From assembly GCA_000708835.1 (NCBI GenBank), contig DF237114.1, positions 62,001 to 126,000 on the forward strand: DNA of 64,000 nucleotides. The letters are read 5' to 3'. The translations under genes and the position numbers were made by a program. Source of the DNA: Klebsormidium nitens (taxonomy: Eukaryota; Streptophyta; Klebsormidiophyceae; Klebsormidiales; Klebsormidiaceae). The notes beneath the pieces are model-generated. The model worked only from the letters and a program-made list of their open reading frames with translations. It had not been told where the DNA came from and did not search any database. Below are positions 27,601 to 39,600 of the stretch, one piece after another (the stretch's first letter is position 1; each line of letters opens with the position of its first letter).

Positions 27601-30600
27601 CCCCGCAAAAGTAACTCCTTTCCTCTTTTATCTCTCTCTCTCCATCTTTTCTTTTTTTTCTCTATTTTATTCCCCTAAAACCCCAAAAATTCTAAAACCA
27701 TAAAACCCTAAAAAGCTAACGCGCGTTTGTCTTGCAGGCGGGCTCATGCCGGGAGGTGCCGGGTCGTACCCCGGGTCGCGACCTGGAGAGCAACAGAATG
27801 GTTAGTCTATGATTGTTTAGTATTTAATTCGTACCTCTGTGATTGTGATTTGTGTATGAATGTCTAGTATTTCATTCGTACCTAGCTCTTCGTGAATTAG
27901 CATTGACGAAGGTATGCACTCATAAGAACAAGTAATGTCGTTCAGTCTCGTGCTCTAGCACGCGTTTTCAAGGCCAAATGTCGAGCAGAGAGAGTTGTCT
28001 CAAACCGGTTGCTTGCGCGCAGGTTACGGTGGCCAGTATGGCGGTAACCAGCAGTCGGGCCTTCTCCCCACCGTTGAAAGAGTGGTGGGAGTTGGTGGGC
28101 AGCAGGGTCAGCTGGGTGGCGAAGCAGGTACATTTTAGTTGCGAGTTAATATTTATTTCTGCTTTGGAAAACTGCCAGTACGTGTTTATTTGCTTGGCTA
28201 GAAACGCTCTATCAGTAGGTTCGTCGATGACCACCAAGTAAATGTGAGCGTTTAAGCCGGTTAGTATCTGGAATTATCCTCTCCCTCTTTTTGATTGCGA
28301 TGAAAAGGCTTCGAGGTGCACGTCCCGTTTTCACACGCGCCATCAGTTTCTTCCGTGTCCCTACCTGCTTCCTGCGAGACCCGTGCGCGCCCCTTCATGA
28401 TTTCCTGGCGGACCCGTGAAAAAGAACCTCTGAATCATGCTTCCCAAGCCTACAGCTGTCCTGGTTTCTCCTTGGCTCGTGATTGCAGATAAATGTTCTT
28501 TCTTATCTGAAACCCGTTCGATCTGATTTGTTCCATGCAAGAAGCAGTCTGAAGTCCGCTTATGACTCGCTCGAGCGCAGTCGCTCATTGGGCTTTCGCT
28601 CGTGCAGGTGGGCTGCCTGGAGGCGTCGGTTCCGGTCTTCCGGGCGGCGTTGGTAAGACAGCGGAATTACGACCTTTCAACAGTTCTCCCTTTCGAATGA
28701 AGCTATAACAATTCCCGAGCGATTTCAGGCTGTGCTGTGCGGCCAATACGTGTAGTTGTTCACTCTTGCCCACGATTCCTCCGCTTCGAGACCTTCACGT
28801 TGGGAATAAAGTATTTTCCTTCCGGCCAACCTGGAGTATAACTTACACTTCTCGAGCAGAAAAATCTAATGAATGCAGTGCTTCGAGCCAGGACGTTTCA
28901 AACATGTGTTCGACTTGACGATCGGTACGTCAAGAACCGTTTTGCCGTCTGCTCTGTTGGAAATCACAGCGATGTTTCGACTGAAATTGGCGCTTCTCTA
29001 GAGAAATAATGCGTGATGGATTGTCGTCTTTCCAGAATCTATTATCGAGGTTGGCTTTTCACTTGTGCAGGTGGGCAGCAGGGAGGACTTTTGCCAACCG
29101 TCGAGAACATTCTCGGCGTCGGCCAGCAGCCGGGTCGGGGCCAAAGCCAGGGTTACGGCCAGGGTTACGGTCAAAGCCAGGGTTACGGCCAGAGTTACGT
29201 CCAAGGTTACGGCCAGAGCCAAATCCAGGGTTACGGCCAGGCCCAAGGCCAGGGCCAGGGTTTCGCCGGTGGAATGGCAGGTAGGTCGGCGCTCCGATTG
29301 TTGCATTCTGGAAGCCGCCAAATCTGGTTTCAACCGTGCTTTCTTGGTGAGCCTGATCCTAAAGAACTCGACCAGTATCGCCCTTATACTTGCTGCCTGC
29401 AATTGGGACAACTAGGCATGCGTTTCATCCGACGTTGGTGGGAAGTAGACTGCAACAACATGCCTTGAGTTTTCGGCTTTCTCGACGGCGAAATTACCGT
29501 CGAGAGATTGATTTCGGCTCGATTGCTGCTTTGTGGGCTTTCTCATTCATGAGTCGAAGTAAGTTGCCGACTTCTTGCAACACTGGAAGTCGAATTTGAG
29601 TCTTTGAATGAACAGGTTTCCTTTGTCACCTCTGCAAACTTCTCAAAATTCAGCATAGCCTGTTTGCGTAGGGGTGTTTCTTATCCAAATGAATCACGAA
29701 TGCCAGCCCGGTGTGTCAGATTGAAAGTGTTTTAGGTAAGCTCAGGGAACGGAGCCACACTCAACGAAAACAAGCAGGGTATTCCAAACGAGCAAATTGT
29801 CATAGAGGTGAGACGCCTGGTGTGAGTTTTACCAAAAGGAGCCACATTCGACAAAGACGGGCGGGTTTGATTAATTCCGACTAAAATTGTCGTTAAATAA
29901 CACTGATTGGGTTTTGCCGTGCGCAGGCGGCCGTCCCACCGGTCTCCTGCCGACCGTGGAAAATATTCTGGGCGTCGGGCAGAGCCAGGGCCAGGGCGTT
30001 GCCGGCGGTGAGTGGCACAATAATACTAAGGTTCTTTTGGTTTAGTGAACAGCAAGCTCAGTGAACGGGTTGCATTTTGGTATTACCAAATATCGTGATC
30101 TAAAAGATCACCCGATCTGCACCCGTACCCACCGGCCTAACCCTCTACCCAATTCCACCCGTCTCGGTTCCTGTTCACTAAATGTTACCGTTCACTAAGT
30201 CGATCAAACTATACTTTCGTCCAACCTGCATTTTGCAAACGAAGAATGTTTCAAAGCCGTCTTGCGCATTTACTGCGAGAGGGCCTCCTACACAACTTGG
30301 CAATCCAGAAGCATTGCTTGATTGATGTCTGTCGAACTTGCTCGAATTCTGGGTTATCAATCTAAGCTGAAGAATTCTCTTCTTTCACTCATGCTCGTAT
30401 TTCAATCAACCTGTAGAGCGATGATTCCTCGGTTTTCGCAGGACTGAACCCAACCTTGTGCATGCAGGTTATCAGGGCGGCTACCAACAAGGCGCCTACC
30501 AGCAGGGCGGTTTCCAGCAGGGCGGCCAGCAGCAAGCTTCTAACCAAAGGGGTCCTGTCTACCAGCCGGGCGTTTACCAGCCTGGGCCCTTCCAACCGGG

Positions 30601-33600
30601 CACCGGTCAGCCGCCGGCCGTTGCCGGAAACGGGCGCCCAACCCCGACCCCGCTTCCTGCTCCGTTAACCGACACCAATGCGACCACTGGTACGTACCGC
30701 CAGAACCGTCCGTTCGGAGCCTCAATTCGCTCTGAATTTGTCACGTATGCCGGGGTCGTACGCAGACTGCTTGAAGAGCCACACTCACAAGGGCTGCTTG
30801 TTGAGTTAGTCATCTTGCGCGCGTCCTGTTGTGTTGACACGTGGCATCCCAAGCCGGGAGCCACATTTAGTACTGCAAGGCTGTTTTGAGCCACTGACTT
30901 TTGGAGTCTCACAGTAAAGCTTCGTATCAAGCCGTTCTGCGGCCAACCACTTTTTTCTGCAGTTTTTGACATGTCACCACGTGGCTTTCATGCAGGCACG
31001 CACAGCTGGACCACTGGGAGCTATGAGGAGGGCACTGCGCAGGTGCACCACCACGTGATCAACATCCACATGTGCGCTGATGGGCGGGTGGTCCCATCGA
31101 CAGGATTGACGAGTAAGTACACGCGATCGTCTATGTTGCTTCGAGATTCCTGCGATTGGACCGCTTTTTAGTTGGATGCGTTTGACTTGGATGAAAGATT
31201 CCTATCGAGGTTGCTCCTTTTGTGGGCTCTCAATCTGCTCTTCTAAGCCGCATCCCAAAGGTGCCGTATAGAGTTTACTAAAGAGCAATTTCGCTCCTTA
31301 TAGCCAACGTTATCCTTATACTTCAGCTTTTGAGATAACCTCGTTTCATTTGTAAAAGTATCCGTTAGCGAAAAAGAGGTGCAAGCTGCGCGAGAGCCTG
31401 CGTTCAAACCAAGCATCTGCTCTGACTAGAGTTTAGACATTCGAAGGTTCTCTTGTAGTAACGTAGAGCGTTTTTTGATGGCGGGGAAGCATATGATTCT
31501 ATTCGACGCCCCAGCTTCTTGCCGGATGAAGCATTGTGGTTCTCGCCGCTCACATCAATTCCTCCAGCGAACAGCCCAATGGCTTCGATATCCGCTCTCT
31601 TTATGAATCCCAGCCTACTAGCGATGGGGACGTATCGCATCGTGCGCCAAACGGGCCGTTTTGTGGTGCGCGTATCAGCTTTCAACTCCAAACTGAAACC
31701 GACATTCCAAGAATCTCAAAAGACATTGAGAGCGAATTGTCAAAAACTCCAGACGGCATCAGGAGCCAATTTTGAAGAACTCAGCCGACATGGAGAGCAG
31801 ATTTCAAGAACCTCAAACATTCATCTTCGTCTCCCAGGTGTCACCGGTAGGCCGGTCGTTCGTGTCAGGCTCCCGACCACCGGGGCCTCTGCTTTTAATA
31901 CTTGTACACTTGCTTTGATCTGAGATGACGTCTCTTCGCGCGCCAAATTTTGGTCATCTCCGGGGTGCGAGTGTCAACCCACAACAGCCATGTTTCACAC
32001 CCACTTCTCAATGGTTTAATACGAAGTTACCTCTCGTTTCCAGGTGTAACCGGTCGGCCGGTCGTTCGCGTGAGGCTCCCGACCAGCGGGGCTTTCTTGC
32101 ACGTGGAGGCGCAGACGGCCGAAGAGGTCTCCCAGTACTTCTTTTCCCTGGGGCTCGGCAGCGGGGCGCTCCAATCGTCGAACAGCGTCGGGCTGCTGCA
32201 ACCGGGCACTACGTTGACCCATGGCGCGGAGTATGTCTACATCTCAAGCAACCTCTCAGGTGGGTTAACGCTCTACCACAGAAAGATTTGGCTGCTAACC
32301 AGGCTCGCTAACCAATCTTCAGTCTGGTTCTTGACCAATACCCGCGTCATAGTCATGTGAGAAACCTGGTCACCACTCGATTCTGGACAGTTGACCAGCT
32401 TCGAACCAGCCCGTAACCTACTATGGGTAGCCGCCAAAACCCTTGTGTACTTACTGATTTTGACAGAACGGCTCGTCAACAAAGGTGGCGATGAAACGTT
32501 GGTCTGGTCCTTTATCACTTCCTTCGCCGGGGTTGGCACTAACGTATGATGATCAAGAAACGTTTATCTCGTAATTTCAGTATCCCAAATCCTTTCCACC
32601 TTTTCCAAGTGGTCTTTAAATTCGTAATCTATCTACGATCCCGTAGCTTGAAAGGTTAACGTCGTGCCCAATCACGAGGGTGAGAGACCAACAGAAACAC
32701 ACACCAGAACTTTCACAAAAGCCTTGCAGATGTGATAAACACGGCGTTCAGTCGCGAAGCTAAAAAATTTCACACATTACAATCCCAAAAGCTGACAGAC
32801 CTTGGAAAGCTTGGACGTTGAGAGTGATGTCGCGAATCTTTTCTCCCCTTGCTGACGTAACAACGCTTGCACTTTTCTACTCAGAATTCCCCCAACCCCA
32901 CTGCCAGTTGAAAACTGTCAGACCTGCGGACAGATCACATGAACTTTAATCGTGGTTGAGGCGGCTTATCGCCAATCGCAGTCTAATGCTTAACCCAGTC
33001 TAATGATCGAACCAGTCTGATGCTTAACCCCTTCCGTGCAGGTTTTGGCTCCTCGACTTCCGGAGGATGGAACACAACTTCCGGGGGATGGAACAATGGT
33101 GGTAAGAGCTCGAACTTGAATTTGCTCAAACTGACTATGGGGTTGCTGCTCGGACCTTGCGTTTCAGTTGAGCGCGCCGCATGGATACTAGCACGTCTTA
33201 TGGCAGATCAGGCTCGTCCTCTCTTAAGTCCAAACTCATCCTTGAGTTTGCACAGGTACATATAGAAGGTCGGAATCCAGATTGATTGGATTTGGTACAA
33301 GACCGCCATGGCTTGACGCACTTGAGCTTTCTCTAATGAAAGCAGCCGTGAACGATTGAATGAATAGAAATGGGAAAAAAACTGGTTTTTCGAACTTTGC
33401 TCCTTCACTTTCTGTCAGGCGTGGGCACCCTTACTCAGGCGCGTCCGATGATCGCCCCTGGATTTGGAAGCTTCGGTGAGTATTCGTAATGATTGATGGG
33501 AAACTAAGCGCGAAACTTTTACACCGGCGTCTCGTGTTACGTATGGGTCTTCGAAGGGTAACAGAGATGCGTCTGGAACGAAGTTAAGTGCGACCACAAC

Positions 33601-36600
33601 TTCCTGGTCATCGCTGCAAAAGGAAGGAGGACTATTGTTGCGGCGGCCTCAAGCCGAAATACCAACTTAACCGTTCCTCCGCACTGATTCAGCGTCCCCT
33701 TAAACCACCAACCCACTGCTTTTGAAGACGTCATTTGCGCCAGCCTGTTAACCAACCTCTTTAAGAGAGTTTCTAATCTACGCGTTTCTAAGAGGTTGCG
33801 TCTCCAGTCTTCCGAATCCTCCATCTTTATACCCTTTGGTTATCCTCATGTGCAGGCGGTCAATTCAACCAAGGCGGTCAATTCAACCAGGAGCAGTTCA
33901 ACCAGGGTCAATTCAGCCAGGGACAGTTCAACCAGTTTGGACAGGGCGGCGAGGGTTCCGTGATTACCGGCGGTGCTGTAGGCGGTAAGCACCTTCACGA
34001 CGCTTCTCCTTGAGACATCTGGTATAAGATCGAAAAAGTGGCCCGGAATCTGCGGTTCAAAAGCGCGCAGCCGTATGCCGCAGGAAAAGGTCGAGCACCC
34101 GTTGACACTAACTCAAGACAAGCGGTGGCGTAAGCTCTGGTTCAATTCAAAATTAGAGGGTATCGAACAGGTTTTGTCTGGACTGTTCACCCGATTCTTC
34201 AGACGTTCCCGCGTCTACAAACAAGAGCTTCTGTGAGCAGGCGCGACAGGTCGAAACTAGTGGCAGTTTCGTTTGACCACCCCGCACTTCCTTCGGTGTC
34301 CCCAGCTCCTTCTAAGCAACTCTCCACTCCGTTTTTTTCGTCAGCAATCCGGATGCAATTTGTCTTTTCCTTCTTCCCAATTAGCCTGTACGGAATAACG
34401 CAGCAACTTCTACGAGCTTCTGTTGGGCTTCGATTCCAATTTTGGAACTTTTGGTGTGGCATGCAACTCTGCGCGTGTTGGAACGGAGAACAATCTAGAA
34501 TAGGATTCAAAAAAAATCGAAGTTAGAGGTATCTAAATCTCACTCACTGCTCTCACAGGAGCGGCGTTCATCATCGTTCAGAGTGCCAACGGCATCGAGA
34601 CGATCCGCGTCCCGCAGCAGACCGTCGGCTCGGCCCTGGCTTACCTACGTCAGCTCGGGTTCGGCGAGGGCGTGCTCCTGGGCGTCGACGGAGCGCAGCT
34701 GACGTCACAGAGCATCCTGAGTAGTGGCGGACAGTACTTCTTCCGCACCCAGAGTGAGCAGTGCTTGCGTCAGCCCACATATTCCCGTATTGTTCTAGGA
34801 AGTTTTCTGGCAGAATGGTACTCGTGTGGTTCACAAGCGGTTCCGTTTGTTATTGCCATTCTGAGAAGGGTTATGCTTGAAGGCCTAGGTCCCCCTATCA
34901 CAAGAGTGTAGGCCCTACTAAACGTAAAATTGGTCTAACGGTAGTTTTCCCAGTTGGGCGCTAACCCTCAAAGCATCCCCCCCTGCACTTAACACGTGAT
35001 TTGAGACGGGTTTGATTCACTTTGCAACAGTCATAGAAGGATCACCATTTTCTTTCGACCAGATTGTACCCGTTTTGCAGATCGGATTTGACATGCTTGC
35101 CGCACGCATGCCTTGCTAATTAGTTTGGCTCGAAACTTTCGAGGAGATAGTTGCTGATGTATCATTCTCCTGTCACAGCTGATTTCAACTCATGGGGCTC
35201 GGGAGTAGCTACGGGGAGCAGCAGCGGATTCGTCACTTCCGGCCAGCAGGGCTTTGGTTCCGTCCAGCAGGGCTTCGTCGGCCAGCAAGGCTTCGGTTCC
35301 GGCCAGCAAGGTTTCGGATCCGGCCAGCAGACCGGCAATTTCACTTCCGGCCAGCAAGGCTTTGGTTCCGGCCAGCAGACCGGAATCACTTCCGGTCAGC
35401 ATGGCTTCGGTTCCGGCCAGCAGACCGGTTTTGGTTTCGGCCAGCAAGGCTTCACTTCTGGTCAGCAGAGCGGCTTCACTTCCGGCCAGAGCGGCTTCGG
35501 TTCCGGCCAGCAGACTGCCTCCATTACGTATCCTGCACCAGGTTTGTGTCTTTTGTTTTCTGAATTGACCCCCAATTGTTATTATGTCACGCGCTTCTGG
35601 TTACATCCCTATCACGGTAGGACTCGGCTGGAGAATCAGCTGAGTCTATTAACAAACAAGGATCAAACGCGCAGCTCGTTTCTTTTTCGAACGTCATTCG
35701 TACTTCGTAGAGATAGTTTTGATCTTTCGGCATGTGGAGTAGTGGTGCCGTTTATTCCTTTTTGTAAACCCCTCGAAAGCGTGCAGTGCAATTACCCCAC
35801 AGCTGGTAATATCCGGTGAGACCGACTCTCCGAACCCAGAGCGCTCAACCGCATCCTTCACCCGATCCTCAACCTATTTCATGACCCGCTTTCTAACCTC
35901 TAAACTCCGCTGATTTTAGGACCGTTTCAAATCATCCAACCCGGTTCATAACCTAATTTTCTAACCAAATATTCATTTTCCGTTTTGCAGGACCGTTCCA
36001 AATCATCCAGCTGCCCAGCCAGCCCGTGAATGTGACTTCGTTCCAGACTGTGGGCCAGATTCTCCAGATCCTGGCCACACGGCCGGGCTACGGACCGGGC
36101 GTGCTTCACGCCGGTAACGGCGTCGTTCTGCAGCAGAACGAGCTGGTGCTGCCCGGGAGGGACTATTTCTTCGTCGCCCAGTCGCACTTCTCAGGTAGGT
36201 CGGGTGATTCGAAGTCAAGAGTCTTGCGCGCATGTGGGCGACGCAGGACTTCGGCGCCGTAGTACCTGCCAATAGGCAATCGGATCCCTCCACTAGAACC
36301 AAAACTGCTTTTTTTCTCGTGAAGTTTTCAAATAACGAAACAGAACCCAATTTGACCTTCTTTCTGAGCCAGCTTGTCACCTAGTAGGATAAGAGTAGGG
36401 TTGGTACAATGTAAACATGGTCTGTCCATTCAAACAAGTGGACGCAAAGGCAACTCTTCGTGGGAAGTCCAATTCAATCGAAATGAATTTTTTTCATAGC
36501 TGCTCCATCCTCGCTAAATCTACGTACGTTTCTGCGTACTTTGGCCCGAGACTGCAGGTCGACGACTGACGGATACCCTCGTATTCTGACAGCTCGTTCT

Positions 36601-39600
36601 GGACCTTCAGCGAACTTGATTTGTTTTCAACAGGAATCTTTCTCTGCGGATGCAAGACTTCTCCAGGATCTCATCGCCTCGCAAAAGGACTTTTCTTGCG
36701 TCAGATTAATACTAAGCATGTGTGATCCCTTGTGGTTTGCAGCATCCAGCTTCAACTGGTTCACGTCGGGCGGCTCCACGGGAACGGTGGGCACTTCCGG
36801 TGGCATCGGAGGTCAGACCGGTACGTTTTTCCACAGCCACTTTTTTGGATTTTCCTTTGTTCGATTCTATGAAGTAGTTGTAAAACAACGCTCGTCAAGC
36901 AGGGGAGGCCGTTTCCTGCTTACTCTGCCAAGAAGTGACGACACCGAATAAGGCCGAGCAAAGACTTCATGATCAAAAAAACGAGAAAATACCTTGAGGA
37001 CCAGCCAGTAAAGTCTTGGGGATTTGCATTCAAGAATGGTAGCTGGCAACCTGGAATTGTACCGACGACCCCGTTCTCGAGTTCCAATCCGCCTCCCATT
37101 ATGATGCGTAAACTCCCACGTATCTTCAGAGTGATTGCCTGACCGTCTTTGTAGCTGAAGTCATCAAATGATTGACTCCCCTCCGATCAAGCTTTCTGCC
37201 CACGCGGTTCAAAAATGCAAACTCCCCTTGATTCGGCGAGAGTAACCTGGATTTGCCAGGAAACGTCACCCATCTGACGTGTGATTGCGTTTCCTCGCAT
37301 CTGGATCGTTACGGAATGTCACCCATCTGACAAGAGTCACTGCGTTGTTTTGCTCGCAGGTAACCCCGCCACGACCAGCCCCGAGATCCGCATCACCAAC
37401 CCCCGGGCCGGGGTGTCCATGATTGTGCGCGCGCAGACCGCGGCGGAGGCGCTGGCCACGCTCAAGCCGTTCATGGGCGAGGGAGTGCTTCAGTTCCCCA
37501 ACGGAACGCTCGTGAACCCCAACGCCTTCCTCTCGCCGGGGCTCGTGTACACCTTCGTGCCTAGCATCCCCAGTAAGTCGTTTGTCCTTTGAATATTCTG
37601 CTTTCCAAATCTGAGGATGGCGAATGTGAATCGAAATGTTCTAGCAGCAGAAGCAGAGCCTGCTTACCGATTGAAGAAGCAGGTGGACGTGCAAACGCAG
37701 TGACTTTTAATGTGTATTGTGATGATCAGAGGAGGAAAGGGAAGCTCCAAAGAAGTAATGAGCGGGAGTGCGGATCTATAAGGTCTCCTCACGACTGTTG
37801 TGTGCCCATGTGCAAGAGCAACACGCGTCGAAGTCTTCTCGTCTGAACTTCAATGGTGAACTCAAGTATCGTTGAGCTTTACATCGTTGCTTTTGGGAGA
37901 ATGTAACGTCGGTTTAGGAGGATGTGACGGTTTGCTGATGACGCACGTCACTAAGAAAGCAACCGTTGGTACAGGCGGTATTGTGCCTGGAGGAGGCCAG
38001 CAGCCTGCCGGCGGTATCGTGGGTGGAGGTCAGCAGCCTACCGGCGGTATCGGTGCAGGTGGGTATTGCTGAATGAAAGTTGCACCCAGAGTTTACCGTT
38101 TCATTCTCATTCTTCCAGAAGGGGAGTCTGGCGGTCAGAAGACGCTTCGCTGGGTCTAGCCTCAAACTACGAGCCATGTTCAAAGACAATGCGCAAATCG
38201 CCACCGCTCCACTATTCTCAGTACGTTGAACCCAAGCAATGCGCACAATCCAGCAGTTGGCAACAATTGGAGTCACGGACGCCAGAAGGAAAAGTTAAGA
38301 GTTTCTTTCGTGGCTGCTCAGCGAAGCTTTGATGCAGAATGAGCCGATCACAGCTCGTTGTGCATCGTATATTTGTTCTGTTCTCCGCGTGATTTGTGGA
38401 TGGTGTCGAGCGTCGGATGCTTCACGGGTCCCATCATTTTGTAGTCGAGAAGAAGTTTCGAGGATGCGTGACTCAGAAGATGCTGCCCAAGTTGCCTTGG
38501 CGTAGCTCCCCTAGTAGCCTCTTCCTTCATTGATCCGGTTACTCTGCCGATAAACGCTTGATTGCAGAATAAGTTGTAGATGAAACCTGGCAGGTCTTTC
38601 TGTTCATCTTCCTGAGAGCACAATACCTCCGAGCGTTCTCGCAAGTGCAACTTTGCAAATCAGATTTCTATCTTAAAATAGTCACTGAAAGTCATTCCCC
38701 GTAGACTTGCATGTCAGCTTCCAGGGGAAATCCAGCGGCCAATTTATCGGTGTTCCATTTGGGCCACATTCGAATTTTCAAAAACTAGTGGGCACTTGGA
38801 CGCTCAGCGAAAAGTTGAAAGTGCCCAGTTGCTCGAACTGTGACCTTAACCGCGCCCAATTCACGTCGCCGCAGGTCCGACAAACGGCGCGGCGAAGGCT
38901 ACCGGTCAGGTGGTACGCATCACCGACCCCTCGGGAAATGTTGTGGCGACCGTCGAGCCGCAGACCGCGCAACAGGCGCTGGAGTACCTGAGGCGCAGGA
39001 TCGGGGACGGAACTCTGGAGTACCGGAACGGAACCGGATTGGCGCCCTTCACGCCTCTGACCGCTGGGATTGACTACGTCTTCAGACCGGTCACGCAGCC
39101 AGCCGTCCGGCCTCCGGCACCGGTCACGCCACCCACAGGTACGTACCGGATGTGATTGCACGGTTCCAACACGTCTGCTCCTAAAATCTTCACATCCCAA
39201 AAGCCTCAATGTTGACCTCTCGCTAATGTCGTGGGCGCTTTCACTGGTGACGTTGGTAGTTCTAAGTAATTGAAGACTTGCTTATTGTGTGAAATTCGCA
39301 CCCGCTTCTCTGGCAACCGGCTGCTGCGGTAATCCGCGTGAAAGTTCTTCTAGAAAGGTTCACGTTGAGCGAACGTACCCGCACAGGTGTCCCCGCTACC
39401 TATCAGGACACACAGGAATCTCTTCCCCTCACTTGCTGCCGGTTGTGGGCGCCCGACTTGCTGTTCATTACTAATTAGTTTCACCCGGTGTTTCCTAAGC
39501 ATTTTGGCTTCAGAAGGCTCGTCAGCCATGAGGTCAGCACGCGTCGACAGAGATGGCCACGGGTGGGGCCCACTTCAGCGGCTCTGTCGGCTGCTGATCG

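Larger units (their letters stand above)
19189..30007 (+). repeat. Alternating A/B exon array (13 A modules, 9 B modules)
   Basis: Exons 4, 5, 7, 9, 11, 13, 15, 17, 19, 21, 23, 25 and 26 each carry the A core GLLPTVERVVGVG or its variant GLLPTVENILGVG. Most A exons start with GYGNQQ-type residues and end in Gly/Gln. Exons 8, 10, 12, 14, 16, 18, 20, 22 and 24 carry the B module, GGLPGGVGSAIPGGALPGG-like. From exon 7 to exon 25 the order is A-B-A-B with only one of each at a time. All are flanked by phase 1 introns. Sequence just before the acceptors is conserved by type: B exons often follow GCGCGCTCTCGCAG-like ends, and A exons follow TTGCTCGCAG-like ends. This indicates that A+B pairs were duplicated together with their introns. 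Exon 6 (20552-20671) is a Gln/Tyr-rich insert outside the pattern. Confidence 0.85.
30996..39138 (+). other. Five copies of an unrecognised 60-residue domain separated by Gly/Ser/Gln linkers
   Basis: Exons 29 (32044-32259), 33 (34559-34753), 35 (35991-36194), 37 (37360-37572) and 39 (38875-39138) each encode one domain. Shared pattern: a short strand (VVRI, FIIV, QIIQL, EIRI); V.xPQT or AQT; a helix-like AxxALxYL; GxGxL; a G..L step; and a closing G..YxF strand. This predicts a beta-beta-alpha-beta-beta order, but I cannot name the family. Exon 28 (30996-31112, His/Trp-rich with VHHHVINIHM) is separate and unrecognised. Linkers in exons 30-32, 34, 36 and 38 are low-complexity. Exon 34 has about ten TSGQQGFGSGQQ units, and exon 32 has QFNQGQ repeats. 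Every domain sits in one phase 1-1 exon, as expected for spread by exon duplication. Confidence 0.75.

Noticed and set aside
27617-27715. CT-rich tract followed by CCCTAAAA-like words, possible interstitial telomere repeat
   Set aside because: Only one good AAACCCTAA match occurs, in an AT-rich intron. It is not a telomeric array.
29009-29411. Long frames on both strands through the GYGQSQ repeat
   Set aside because: They are shadows of the low-complexity repeat. Only the frame joined in phase 1 to neighbouring exons is real.
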